A DNA stretch of 46,801 nucleotides from Oscillospiraceae bacterium (lineage in GTDB: Bacteria; Bacillota; Clostridia; Oscillospirales; Ruminococcaceae): positions 1 to 46,801 of the forward strand of contig JAKSPK010000015.1 of NCBI GenBank assembly GCA_024404875.1, given 5' to 3'. The notes beneath the pieces are model-generated. The model saw only the letters and a program-made list of their open reading frames with translations. It made no database searches and was not told the DNA's origin. Positions 32,452-40,759 of this stretch are shown one piece after another. Within the stretch, counting starts at the first letter, position 1, and each line of letters starts with the position of its first letter. A program made the position numbers and the translations under genes.

Positions 32452-33678
32452 ATGAGTGAAAAACAACCGGAACGCAATGGCCGCAGACCCGCGGACGGTG
32501 AGCGGCCGCAGAGATCAGCAAATGGCGAACGCCCGCGCAGAACAGCAGATGGCGAACGCCCTCGCAGAACAGCAGACGGCGAGCGCACGCGCAGAGCAGC
32601 AGACGGCGAGCGTCCGCGCAGACCGCGCACAGATGACGCACATCGTACACGCCGAGCTGCGGAGGTTGCAGAGCGTCCGGTGCGCCGTGCGCGTCCGGAG
32701 GGTTCGCGTGCGGTAGAACGCAGTGCAGCGCAGTCTCAGAGAAGCGATGACGCAAAAAAGAAGACGATTATTCGCTCGGCTGCGGCGGTTGCAGTGATCG
32801 TGCTGTTCCTGATCGTCGGCAAGATCTTCTTCTGGAACCAGGATAGCACAAAGAATACGCAGGGCAATGAGGTCTCTGTTGCGGAGGTCGGTGTCACAAC
32901 CACAACAGAGATCACCACGACAACCGCTGAGACCACAACCGTTACGACAACCGAGGCGACCGCGGAGGTGCATTTCGAGACCTACCCGCTGACTGCAGGC
33001 GATGCTGATGCATCGACTCAGACACAGGCTGTGACTGATGCTGATGCCGCGCAGACGGAGGCTGTTACGACCGAGGCTGCCGCAACGGGATTCCCTGTCA
33101 ATGCGCCGGAAGGCTACTTCAATGACGCATTGTTTATCGGCGATTCCAGAACGGTCGGACAGGCCTGTTTCGGCCCGATTGAAGGCGCGACCTATTTTGC
33201 TACCGTCGGTCTTGCGACCTATAAGATTGATGAGGCTGTCAGCGAGGTTCCGGGGACAGATGGCATGAGCTTTGCGGATGCGCTTGCGATGAAGCAGTTT
33301 ACAAAGGTTTACATTATGCTCGGCATCAACGAGCTGGGCAATGACCTCAATATGACGATGAACAATTTCAAAAACCTGATTGCCCGCATTCAGCAGGCAC
33401 AGCCGAATGCAGTTATCATCATCGAAGCGAATCTCCATGTTTCGGCAATACGCCACAACAGTGATGCGCTTGTCAATAATACGGTCATCAACAGTTTCAA
33501 CGCCGGCCTTGCGCAGTTTGCCGATAATAACAAGATCTATTATATTGATGTCAATCCGGTTTTCGATGATGCGAACGGCTGCCTGACAGCTGAATACACG
33601 AGCGACGGTACGCATCCCTATGCGAACCAGTACGCGAACTGGGCAGACTTCATTCGCAAGAATGCCGTTGTGAAATAA
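32452..33678 (+). CDS. Membrane-anchored SGNH hydrolase-type protein with Arg-rich repeat tail
   Basis: 408 residues, with GAGGAGG upstream of ATG 32452. The N-terminal ~100 residues are cytoplasmic, disordered and strongly basic, with five 9-residue units around DGERPRRTA and more RR-containing sequence. One membrane helix (about 104-124) follows, then a Thr-rich outer linker (TTTTEITTTTAETT) and an SGNH domain (about 220-408). The catalytic blocks are complete: LFIGDSRTVG (Ser), MLGINELGND, and DGTHPYANQY (Asp, His). With the adjacent MBOAT it probably carries out the outer transfer step of O-acetylation of a wall or capsular glycan, by analogy to AlgJ/AlgX or PatB. This is an inference. 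Confidence 0.9.
   Translation: MSEKQPERNGRRPADGERPQRSANGERPRRTADGERPRRTADGERTRRAADGERPRRPRTDDAHRTRRAAEVAERPVRRARPEGSRAVERSAAQSQRSDDAKKKTIIRSAAAVAVIVLFLIVGKIFFWNQDSTKNTQGNEVSVAEVGVTTTTEITTTTAETTTVTTTEATAEVHFETYPLTAGDADASTQTQAVTDADAAQTEAVTTEAAATGFPVNAPEGYFNDALFIGDSRTVGQACFGPIEGATYFATVGLATYKIDEAVSEVPGTDGMSFADALAMKQFTKVYIMLGINELGNDLNMTMNNFKNLIARIQQAQPNAVIIIEANLHVSAIRHNSDALVNNTVINSFNAGLAQFADNNKIYYIDVNPVFDDANGCLTAEYTSDGTHPYANQYANWADFIRKNAVVK
32494..32628 (+). repeat. 27-bp in-frame tandem repeat
   Basis: Five consecutive 27 bp units start at 32494, 32521, 32548, 32575 and 32602, each encoding a variant of (D/N)GER(P/T)(R/Q)R(T/S/A/P)A. Units 2-4 are nearly identical in DNA. It could vary in copy number between strains. 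Confidence 0.85.
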
Positions 33679-33695
33679 GCAGGGCAGGTGAGGGA

Positions 33696-33929
33696 ATGGC
33701 AATCAAGCTTCCGCAGCAGGATCGAATCGGAAAGATGTTGTCGCTGATTCAGCTCATCATCTTTGTGGTTCTGTTTCTTGCAATCTATCTGCTGCTGCGC
33801 CGTGTTGTGCATTTGTGGATCCTTCGGATTCTGATTCTGCTGTTGGATTACGCAGCTGTCAGCATGATCGTATATGTTGTAATCCGTCCGCTTTTTGCGA
33901 AGATTGAGGAGCGTATTCGGAAAAAGTAA
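33696..33929 (+). CDS. Small two-helix membrane protein
   Basis: 77 residues with two hydrophobic helices (about 17-37 and 43-64) and basic ends (MAIKLPQQDR, EERIRKK), which suggests both termini are cytosolic. It starts 17 bp after the SGNH gene with GGTGAGGG upstream and is the last gene of the MBOAT operon. It may be a small subunit or chaperone of the acylation machinery; that role is only contextual. I recognise no family. Confidence 0.75.
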   Translation: MAIKLPQQDRIGKMLSLIQLIIFVVLFLAIYLLLRRVVHLWILRILILLLDYAAVSMIVYVVIRPLFAKIEERIRKK

Positions 33930-33934
33930 CGAAA

Positions 33935-33966
33935 AATCTCCGATGGATTTCGGTTCATCGGAGATT
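33935..33966 (+). terminator. Possible terminator after the MBOAT operon
   Basis: An 11 bp stem AATCTCCGATG (33935-33945) with its complement (33956-33966) and a 10 nt loop. The T-run is weak (GCTGTATATTT), so termination may be partial. Confidence 0.5.
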
Positions 33967-33992
33967 GCTGTATATTTGCCAAGGAGTTGTTT

Positions 33993-34787
33993 ATGAGCCA
34001 TATTGCGATAGCAAAGGAGACACTTGCCGTCATCAAGGCAGGCGAGTATCTGTATGACGGTCGAACGGTGCGGCTTCCGGAGAACAGTCACGCAGCGGTT
34101 GAGGTCATCTCGCCAATAAGCGGTGCCGCGCTGCTGGAAGCACCGATGCCTGAGGAAGGCGAGATGTGCAGGATCGCGGTGACAACGGATGATTCGATTT
34201 CGGCGGCGCTGAAGCTGCGGCATCCACTCGTGATGAATTTCGCGAATGCACATCATCCGGGCGGCGGCTTTATGCTCGGTGCGAGTGCGCAGGAGGAGGC
34301 GATCTGCCGCTGCAGTACGCTTTATGCTTCCATTTCATCACAGGCAGCAGGGGAGATGTACCGTTATAACAATACGCATCTTTCTGCGGTTGAATCGGAT
34401 TATATGCTGTTTTCGCCGGAGGTGACGGTTTTCCGGGATGGTGCCTGTCATTTTCTTGCAGAGCCGGCGACGATCTCCGTCATGACGGTTCCGGCACCGA
34501 ACCGCCGGGGCGCTGCCATATTTGCATCGGGCGACAAAATCGGTGAGGCGATGTATCGCCGCATCTGCATCATGCTGCGGTTTGCGGCGCAGCGCGGCAT
34601 TCGCGATCTCGTGCTGGGAGCATGGGGCTGCGGTGCATTCGGCAACGCTCCGCAGGCAGTCTCCGGTTATTTCAAGCGCGCGCTGCTTGACAATCGTCTC
34701 GGCGCATATTTTGATACGGTTGTTTTTGCGATTTACGGCAGAACCGACAGTAAGAACTATCTTGCATTCAAGGAAACATTCGGCTGA
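33993..34787 (+). CDS. TIGR02452 family, bacterial-type poly(ADP-ribose) glycohydrolase
   Basis: 264 residues, cytosolic. ATG 33993 with AAGGAG 6 nt upstream. The PARG signature is present: FANAHHPGGGFMLGASAQEE, i.e. GGG followed seven residues later by QEE, where the Glu pair is catalytic. WGCGAFGN near the C-terminus is the second conserved macrodomain loop. The macrodomain-like fold hydrolyses ADP-ribose polymers or mono-ADP-ribosylated targets. No ADP-ribosyltransferase gene is in the window. It is separated by a hairpin from the MBOAT operon and lacks an obvious promoter of its own, so partial readthrough is possible. Confidence 0.92.
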   Translation: MSHIAIAKETLAVIKAGEYLYDGRTVRLPENSHAAVEVISPISGAALLEAPMPEEGEMCRIAVTTDDSISAALKLRHPLVMNFANAHHPGGGFMLGASAQEEAICRCSTLYASISSQAAGEMYRYNNTHLSAVESDYMLFSPEVTVFRDGACHFLAEPATISVMTVPAPNRRGAAIFASGDKIGEAMYRRICIMLRFAAQRGIRDLVLGAWGCGAFGNAPQAVSGYFKRALLDNRLGAYFDTVVFAIYGRTDSKNYLAFKETFG

Positions 34788-34819
34788 ATGCGTTCAAAGT
34801 CCGCATGATGCCGCTCTGT

Positions 34820-34851
34820 GAAGCCCAGCTGTTTCCCTACGGCTGGGTTTC
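34820..34851 (+). terminator. Probable terminator after the PARG-like gene
   Basis: A 10 bp stem GAAGCCCAGC (34820-34829) with GCTGGGTTTC (34842-34851), one G-U pair, 12 nt loop. The right arm itself contains TTT; no longer T-run follows. Confidence 0.5.
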
Positions 34852-34860
34852 GCAATACAT

Positions 34861-34906
34861 AAAAAACGCCGCAGCATCCTGCATAGACGAGGATGCTGCG
34901 GTGTTT
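34861..34906. terminator. Bidirectional terminator between converging genes
   Basis: A 17 bp nearly perfect stem (34864-34880 with 34890-34906) and a 9 nt loop. On the minus strand it is followed by six T (34861-34866 are A), making a strong terminator for the ABC transporter gene. On the plus strand it ends GTGTTTGTGT and can back up termination of the PARG-like gene. Confidence 0.88.
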
Positions 34907-34918
34907 GTGTATATTGAA

Positions 34919-37900
34919 TTACTCGGAGCGCAGTGCGATGACCGGATCCTTCTTAGCAGCGAGCTTTGCCGGGATGATACCCGCGATCAAGGTCAGCAGA
35001 ACCGAGATCGCAATCAGAATCACAGCATAGATTGGCCGCAGGAAAGCGATATCCGGTGCGCCGGATGCTTTCTCAATGATCATGTTGATCGGGATATCGA
35101 GCAGCATTGTGATGCATACACCAATCAGACCAGCGACCAGTCCGACGATGAATGTTTCCGCATTGAACACACGGCTGATATCGCGCTTCGATGCACCGAT
35201 TGAGCGGAGAATACCGATTTCCTTGGTGCGTTCGAGAACGGAGATATAGGTGATAATGCCGATCATGATCGACGAAACGACCAGCGAGATCGAAACAAAT
35301 CCAATCAGTACATAGGAGACCATATTAATGATCTTCGTCACGGAGCTGAGCAGAATGCCGATGTAGTCGGTGTATTCAATGCCGGCGTCCTTGTCGGTCT
35401 GCTCATCGTTGTAGCGCTGGATGAACTCCTCGAACTTTTCTTTTGCCTCAAAGCTTTCGGAATAGATCTGGATCGCGTTTGGCGAATCCGGATCACGGAG
35501 TCCGAGCTTTTGCAGATTGCCTTCATAGGTGTTGTCGGTAGACTTCGAAAGAATCTGCTCTTTGAAAATCTTGAGCAGCATATCCTCGTCCATTGTTGCG
35601 AGTGCAGCCTTCATGCTTTCACGGTCTCTGGCAGGATTGATCGACTGTGTGAGCTGGGAGATCTGCTCTTCGGTCATATCGCCGAGCTTCTTGCGGATTG
35701 CGTCCGCAGTCAGCTGCGATTCCATCATGCCCTTATAGAGCTCAAGCAGCCTGTCATCGTCATCATCCAGTCCCTGCAGCATCTTCGGATCGGGGTCGAT
35801 TCCAGCCTGCTCGGCGAGCATCATCATCAGAGCGCCCTGACCTTCCTTGGTTTTCGCAAATGCCTTTGCATCGTCAAGCGTGATGCCTTCGAGCATGACC
35901 GGAGCAACAGCGTTTGTCAGCTCCTCATCACTCATGGAATTGAGACTGTCAAGCACATCCTCCGGCTGGATCGAATTGCCGTACATATTGGTGAACATTA
36001 CCTGAAGCTGTGCGAATTCCGCTTCGCTCATGTTGTCGAGATATTTGTATACATCATCGATCGTGACATCTTCATGATCTTCGAATTCATAGCCGGTAAA
36101 GACATCAATTTCGGGATCATCCTGCTGTGCCTTGACGATATCGGTTTTCGCGATCTCGTCGAGCAGATAATCAACCAGCTCCTGCGTATAGCAGATTGTT
36201 CCGGGCATCAGTGCACCGGCGACGGAACCGGACTTCTTTCGTACGATACCGGAGATCTGGACAGGTACGCCATCCTCGATCTTCTTCGCCATGTATTCAT
36301 CATCGCGTGTGCGGTCTTTCCAGCAGTTTTCCGTCTTGTCAAATTCATAGAAATCGGTGTTGAGGATCACGCGGAACTGCATATTTTCAAGATCCTTGTA
36401 ATCGAAGCTCTCCGAACGCGCTTCGACACCCTTGCCGGACATGATGTCTTCAAACATACCGGAAATTTCATCCGGATCACGCAGGCCGAGACCGTAGAGT
36501 GTCATGCCGTTGATCTCATTGTAATCGTCGACAACGAGGATTGCTTCGTTCTTGTTCTCGGGCCAGTGGCCGCTGATAACATCATACTGCTGATCGAGCA
36601 GGGCACGGTCACCGTAGATCAGCGACCAGACATCCATGCCGTCCGTGCTGGCCTGCATGATGCCTGAATATGAGGAGGACAAGCCGTTTTTGTCGTAGCC
36701 GAGCATATCGTAATATGCATTCACCAGCGGATTCGGGTTAACAGGCGTAATATCGTCCGTTGTATCCGCAAGATAGACCTGCGGCTGAATGTTGTAGGAA
36801 TACTCGATGTTGTATTTCTTCAGCTCATCAGCATGATCTTCGATATACTTCTTGAATTTCTTCATGTCATTCTGTTTGACTTCGGAAACCATTGCATTGA
36901 GCATTTCGGCGTGCTGACCTGTCGAATAGACCTTATCGAGCGGATGCTCTTCCTTATGTTCCGCCTGACCGGAAAGATTCTCGACCAGTCCGGAGAGATC
37001 AATCGACTGCGAAAGGATTGTCAGCGGATAGGAGGAAAGCGTATTTTCCTGCACTGTATTGATATAGTTCTGGAAGCCGTCAGAGAGCGAAAGGATCAGC
37101 GAGATGCCGATAATGCCGATACTGCCTGCAAAGGAGGTCAGAATTGTCCGTGCCTTTTTCGTCAGCAGATTGTTCAGCGAGAGCGAGAATGCGGTTCCCA
37201 TGCTCATAGAGACGCGCTTATCCTTTTTCTTTTTGCCCTCCTGCTCTTTGGCAGCGGCATCGAGGATGGACTGCCTTTCCTTGATGGCGGTCTTTTCGTC
37301 ATAGGGCATGGAGTCGCTCTGGATTTTTCCGTCGAGCAGGCGGATAATACGCGTTGCATATTGTTCGGCAAGCTCCGGATTGTGCGTTACCATGATAACA
37401 AGGCGATCCTGTGCGATCTCCTTGAGCAGTTCCATGATCTGAACACTGGTCTCGGTATCGAGTGCGCCGGTTGGTTCATCAGCGAGCAGGATTTCCGGAT
37501 CGTTGATGAGTGCACGGGCGATTGCGACACGCTGCATCTGACCGCCGGACATCTGATTCGGCCTTTTAAAGATCTGGTCGCCGAGTCCGACCTTTTCGAG
37601 CATCTTCTTGGCGCGCTCACGACGCTCCGATTTGGAGATGCCGGAGAGCGTCAGTGCCAGCTCAACATTGGAGAGAACAGTCTGATGCGGGATGAGATTG
37701 TATGTTTGAAAGACGAAGCCAATCGTATGATTGCGGTAGTGGTCCCAGTCTCTGTCCTTATATTCTTTTGTCGATTTGTTAGAGATTGTCAGATCGCCGG
37801 AGGTGTAGCGGTCGAGACCACCGATGATGTTGAGCAGTGTGGTTTTTCCGCAGCCAGAGGGGCCGAGGATCGCCACGAATTCATTCTGTCGGAATTGGAT

Positions 37901-37975
37901 GTCGATGCCCTTGAGCGCCGGTACTTCGGAATCGCCTGCAAGGTAATTTTTGGTTATGCCTTTCAGTCCGAGCAA
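34919..37975 (-). CDS. MacB-like ABC transporter, ATPase fused to FtsX-type permease
   Basis: About 1018 residues starting at TTG 37975, which has AAGGAAAGG upstream and opens at the conserved LGLKGITKNYLAGD. The frame runs on to 38104, but that part looks non-coding. ATPase domain (about 1-230): Walker A GPSGCGKTT, signature MSGGQMQR, Walker B ILLADEPTGALD. A linker and first membrane helix (TSFAGSIGIIGISLILSL) follow near 275-295, then an unusually long outer domain of about 580 residues, then three C-terminal helices with VLERTKEIGILRSIGASKRDI between the first two. The family (MacB/LolD-E type) works as a mechanotransmitter for peptide or antibiotic export, lipoprotein handling or cell-wall signalling. 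No separate permease or two-component system is adjacent. Confidence 0.93.
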   Translation of the reverse strand: MLGLKGITKNYLAGDSEVPALKGIDIQFRQNEFVAILGPSGCGKTTLLNIIGGLDRYTSGDLTISNKSTKEYKDRDWDHYRNHTIGFVFQTYNLIPHQTVLSNVELALTLSGISKSERRERAKKMLEKVGLGDQIFKRPNQMSGGQMQRVAIARALINDPEILLADEPTGALDTETSVQIMELLKEIAQDRLVIMVTHNPELAEQYATRIIRLLDGKIQSDSMPYDEKTAIKERQSILDAAAKEQEGKKKKDKRVSMSMGTAFSLSLNNLLTKKARTILTSFAGSIGIIGISLILSLSDGFQNYINTVQENTLSSYPLTILSQSIDLSGLVENLSGQAEHKEEHPLDKVYSTGQHAEMLNAMVSEVKQNDMKKFKKYIEDHADELKKYNIEYSYNIQPQVYLADTTDDITPVNPNPLVNAYYDMLGYDKNGLSSSYSGIMQASTDGMDVWSLIYGDRALLDQQYDVISGHWPENKNEAILVVDDYNEINGMTLYGLGLRDPDEISGMFEDIMSGKGVEARSESFDYKDLENMQFRVILNTDFYEFDKTENCWKDRTRDDEYMAKKIEDGVPVQISGIVRKKSGSVAGALMPGTICYTQELVDYLLDEIAKTDIVKAQQDDPEIDVFTGYEFEDHEDVTIDDVYKYLDNMSEAEFAQLQVMFTNMYGNSIQPEDVLDSLNSMSDEELTNAVAPVMLEGITLDDAKAFAKTKEGQGALMMMLAEQAGIDPDPKMLQGLDDDDDRLLELYKGMMESQLTADAIRKKLGDMTEEQISQLTQSINPARDRESMKAALATMDEDMLLKIFKEQILSKSTDNTYEGNLQKLGLRDPDSPNAIQIYSESFEAKEKFEEFIQRYNDEQTDKDAGIEYTDYIGILLSSVTKIINMVSYVLIGFVSISLVVSSIMIGIITYISVLERTKEIGILRSIGASKRDISRVFNAETFIVGLVAGLIGVCITMLLDIPINMIIEKASGAPDIAFLRPIYAVILIAISVLLTLIAGIIPAKLAAKKDPVIALRSE

Positions 37976-38146
37976 GATATCACAGCCTTTCCTTAATTTG
38001 TATAAATGGATACATTTTTCCAAAATACGAACGCAGTATAGCACAGAAATGTGACGGTTATATGAAAACCGTACGGATTTCGGCGTTTTGTGCATATGCA
38101 TCAATCGGGTAGGTGATTTTTAGCAATATTTACAAATATGAGCTGC

Positions 38147-38176
38147 AAAAAAAACAGCAGGGGAGTTACCCTGCTG
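38147..38176 (-). terminator. Terminator of the ttcA-tsaD-trmN6-rsmI operon
   Basis: Read on the minus strand: stem CAGCAGGG / CCCTGCTG (38169-38176 with 38155-38162), 6 nt loop, followed by a run of eight T (38147-38154 are A). It lies just after the rsmI stop. Confidence 0.9.
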
Positions 38177-38181
38177 CTTAT

Positions 38182-39018
38182 TTATGATTCATCGTCAAGA
38201 AGTGCCTGATAGAGCTGCCGCTTGGGATAACCGCATTCCGCAGCGAGCTGCTTACAGACATCCGATGCGCGTTCGCCCGCGGCAATGCGTTCCCGTGCGA
38301 TCGCCAGAACGCTTTCAAGCGTCGGACGGGCGGATGCTTCGTCCTGCTTTGCGCCCGCGATCACCAGCACAAATTCGCCGCGCGGCGTATTATCCGTATA
38401 ATACGCGATTGCCTCAGAAAATGTCGTTTTTCGCATCTCTTCGTGGATTTTTGTCAGCTCGCGGCAAATGCTCAGCGAGCGGTCTCCGAATGCCGCATAC
38501 ATATCCTTCAGGGTGTTGAGCAGCTTATGCGGTGCTTCATAAAATACCATTGTGCGAGGCTCGTTCCTGAGCATTTCGAGGTGCGAAAAGCGCTGCTTTT
38601 TCGTAACCGAAAGAAATCCTTCAAAGCAGAAGCGTGTCGTATCCTGACCGGAGATTGCCAGCGCAGAGATCACTGCGCTCGGCCCCGGAACGACCTGCAT
38701 TTGGATATTTTCCGCGATGCAGCACTGTACGAGCAGTGCGCCGGGATCAGAGATGCAGGGCATTCCCGCGTCGGTGACGACTGCGCAGGATTCGCCTGCG
38801 GCAAGCCGGTCTGCAATTTGCCTGATCACAGCCTCCGGACTGTGTTCGTGATAGCTGACAAGCGGCGTATGCAGATCGAAATGCGACAGCAGCTTGCGCG
38901 TGACACGGGTATCCTCCGCCGCGATGAAATCGACGCTGCCGAGGATCTCAAGCTGCCGCTCTGTGATGTCGCCGAGATTACCGATCGGCGTTCCGACGAT
39001 ATATAATGTTCCACTCAT
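38182..39018 (-). CDS. rsmI: 16S rRNA (cytidine(1402)-2'-O)-methyltransferase
   Basis: 278 residues, the usual length. It methylates the ribose of C1402 in the decoding centre of 16S rRNA using SAM. It shows the tetrapyrrole-methylase fold, with the N-terminal GTLYIVGTPIGNLGDIT, AAEDTRVTRKLL, SYHEHS, AVVTDAGMPCISDPG and VPGPSAVISAL, all typical of RsmI. Its ATG overlaps the stop of the upstream trmN6 by 4 bp (ATGA), so translation is coupled. It is the last gene of the operon and is followed by a strong terminator. Confidence 0.96.
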   Translation of the reverse strand: MSGTLYIVGTPIGNLGDITERQLEILGSVDFIAAEDTRVTRKLLSHFDLHTPLVSYHEHSPEAVIRQIADRLAAGESCAVVTDAGMPCISDPGALLVQCCIAENIQMQVVPGPSAVISALAISGQDTTRFCFEGFLSVTKKQRFSHLEMLRNEPRTMVFYEAPHKLLNTLKDMYAAFGDRSLSICRELTKIHEEMRKTTFSEAIAYYTDNTPRGEFVLVIAGAKQDEASARPTLESVLAIARERIAAGERASDVCKQLAAECGYPKRQLYQALLDDES

Positions 39019-39728
39019 AAATACTTGTCTCCGAAATGACAGATTTGTGCGGCTTCAGCGGTCATGTCGCCGCCGGAGCGAACAAACAGTGCCGGCTCGA
39101 TCTGCAAAAAAGGCTTAGCAGATTTTCTGCCCTCCAATAAGAACAGCCACGGCGCCGACTCCGGCGTTTTGCTGACCATACGCAGACGCTTCGGCTCAAT
39201 GTGGTTCTCGCGCATTGCGCAGATGACATCGGCAAGGCGTTCCGGCCGGCAGCACAGGCAGAAGCGCCCGTGATACTGTAAAAGCCGCGATGCCGCTGCG
39301 CAGATATCGCGGATATCCCCGGCAGTCTCATGCCGCGCTGTCTGCCGCTGTGCATCGGCGGACTGAATGCCGGAATTTGCTGCTTTATAGGGCGGATTGC
39401 AGGTCACAAGGTCAAATTGTCCTGCGGGAAGCATCGGCAGATTACGCAGATCAGCGCAGATCGGCTCAATATTGCGCCCGCCGCTTTTTTCGATACCGAG
39501 ACGAAGCTGCTCAATCGCATCCGGCTGGATATCGACCGCCCAGATTTTTTTCGGCGGGCGGTGCCGCTGCATAAGCAGGGGGATGATGCCGCAGCCGGTG
39601 CCGAGATCGCAGACCAGATCCTTTTCCCGGTAGCGGCAAAAGCCGGTCAGCAGAAAGGCATCTGTACCGAAGCTGTGCACCTTACTCCGGCAGACATAGA
39701 GCCCTGCTTTCAGTTCCTCATAAATCAT
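39015..39728 (-). CDS. trmN6: tRNA1(Val) (adenine(37)-N6)-methyltransferase-like
   Basis: 237 residues, class I SAM methyltransferase of the TrmN6/YfiC type. Motif I is VCDLGTGCGIIPLLM, the ribose-binding acidic residue lies in WAVDIQPDA, and the catalytic motif is FDLVTCNPPY, the NPPY signature of adenine-N6 methylases. The early part KVHSFGTDAFLLTGF is also family-typical. It methylates A37 of tRNA-Val by homology; the target in Firmicutes is not proven. It overlaps tsaD at its start and rsmI at its end by 4 bp each. Confidence 0.92.
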   Translation of the reverse strand: MIYEELKAGLYVCRSKVHSFGTDAFLLTGFCRYREKDLVCDLGTGCGIIPLLMQRHRPPKKIWAVDIQPDAIEQLRLGIEKSGGRNIEPICADLRNLPMLPAGQFDLVTCNPPYKAANSGIQSADAQRQTARHETAGDIRDICAAASRLLQYHGRFCLCCRPERLADVICAMRENHIEPKRLRMVSKTPESAPWLFLLEGRKSAKPFLQIEPALFVRSGGDMTAEAAQICHFGDKYL

Positions 39729-40759
39729 AACGCGGTCTCCCCGCGCAGCTCCTTTGAGGCGACAGCATTCAGCGATTCATCCGCCGTGATGCCTGCCCTG
39801 AGGTTGAAATATCCCTGCGCTGCGATCATGGCCGCGTTGTCTCCGCAGAGTGCAACGGGCGGCATATAAAAGCGGAATCCGTTCTTACGGCAGGCCTCAG
39901 AAAGCATATTCCGTACGCCGGAATTTGCCGAGACACCGCCGGAGAGTGCGACTGTTTGATAGCCGAATTCCTTCGCAGCTGCGATCGTTTTCTTTGTCAC
40001 ATCTTCGGCAATCGCTTCCTGCAATGCTGCAGAAAGATCATCGGTACTGACCATCTCGCCAACCTGCTCTGCATGATGCAGAAGATTAACAATATAGGTT
40101 TTCAGGCCGGAGAAACTGAAATCGTAGGGACTGCCCTCCATTTTCGCTTTCGGCAGTTTGAATGCCTTGGCATTGCCGCGCTGCGCGGCCTGATCGACAT
40201 GAACGCCGCCCGGATATGGAAATCCCATTGCGCGCGCGCATTTATCAAAGCATTCGCCTGCGGCATCGTCACGAGTCCGACCGATGGTGCGGAATGTCGT
40301 ATAGTCCAGCACCTCCGCGATGCGCGTATGTCCGCCGCTGACGATCAGGCCGAGATAGGGCGGCTCCAGAACAGGAAGATCTGCCGTCGCCGGAACGAGA
40401 TAATTCGCAGCAGCGTGCCCCTCGGTATGATGAACGGGGATCAGTGGCTTGCCGGACATCATCGCGAGTCCCTTTGCAAAACTTACGCCGACCAGCAGCG
40501 CGCCGATCAGCCCGGGCGCATATGTCACGGCAATGCCGTCTGCATCGTCGAGCGTCATATTTGCATCGGCAAGTGCTTTTGACACGACCGCCAGGATATT
40601 CTCACAGTGCCGGCGGGATGCCAGCTCCGGCACAACACCGCCAAACTGCTTATGCTCCTCTGCCTGCGATGCGATGACATTGGAAAGGATGTATCTGCCG
40701 TCCTCTACAACAGCCGCCGCTGTTTCATCGCAGGAGCTTTCAATTCCCAAGATCCGCAT
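39725..40759 (-). CDS. tsaD: tRNA N6-adenosine threonylcarbamoyltransferase
   Basis: 344 residues, normal length. It transfers the threonylcarbamoyl group to A37 of ANN-decoding tRNAs (t6A) with TsaB and TsaE, neither of which is in the window. Signatures: MRILGIESSCDETAAAVVEDG, the metal-binding HxEGH (VHHTEGHAAAN), VSGGHT, DDAAGECFDK, and the late SGGVSAN. It begins within the end of ttcA (20 bp overlap) and ends overlapping trmN6, so all four genes are translated from one message. Confidence 0.97.
   Translation of the reverse strand: MRILGIESSCDETAAAVVEDGRYILSNVIASQAEEHKQFGGVVPELASRRHCENILAVVSKALADANMTLDDADGIAVTYAPGLIGALLVGVSFAKGLAMMSGKPLIPVHHTEGHAAANYLVPATADLPVLEPPYLGLIVSGGHTRIAEVLDYTTFRTIGRTRDDAAGECFDKCARAMGFPYPGGVHVDQAAQRGNAKAFKLPKAKMEGSPYDFSFSGLKTYIVNLLHHAEQVGEMVSTDDLSAALQEAIAEDVTKKTIAAAKEFGYQTVALSGGVSANSGVRNMLSEACRKNGFRFYMPPVALCGDNAAMIAAQGYFNLRAGITADESLNAVASKELRGETAL

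Noticed and set aside
32494-32628. Possible CRISPR array
   Set aside because: Repeats are contiguous 27 bp coding units in frame without spacers, so this is a protein repeat.
35510-37996. Two long plus-strand frames opposite the ABC transporter
   Set aside because: Composition typical of reverse reading and no start signals; the minus-strand product has all ABC motifs.
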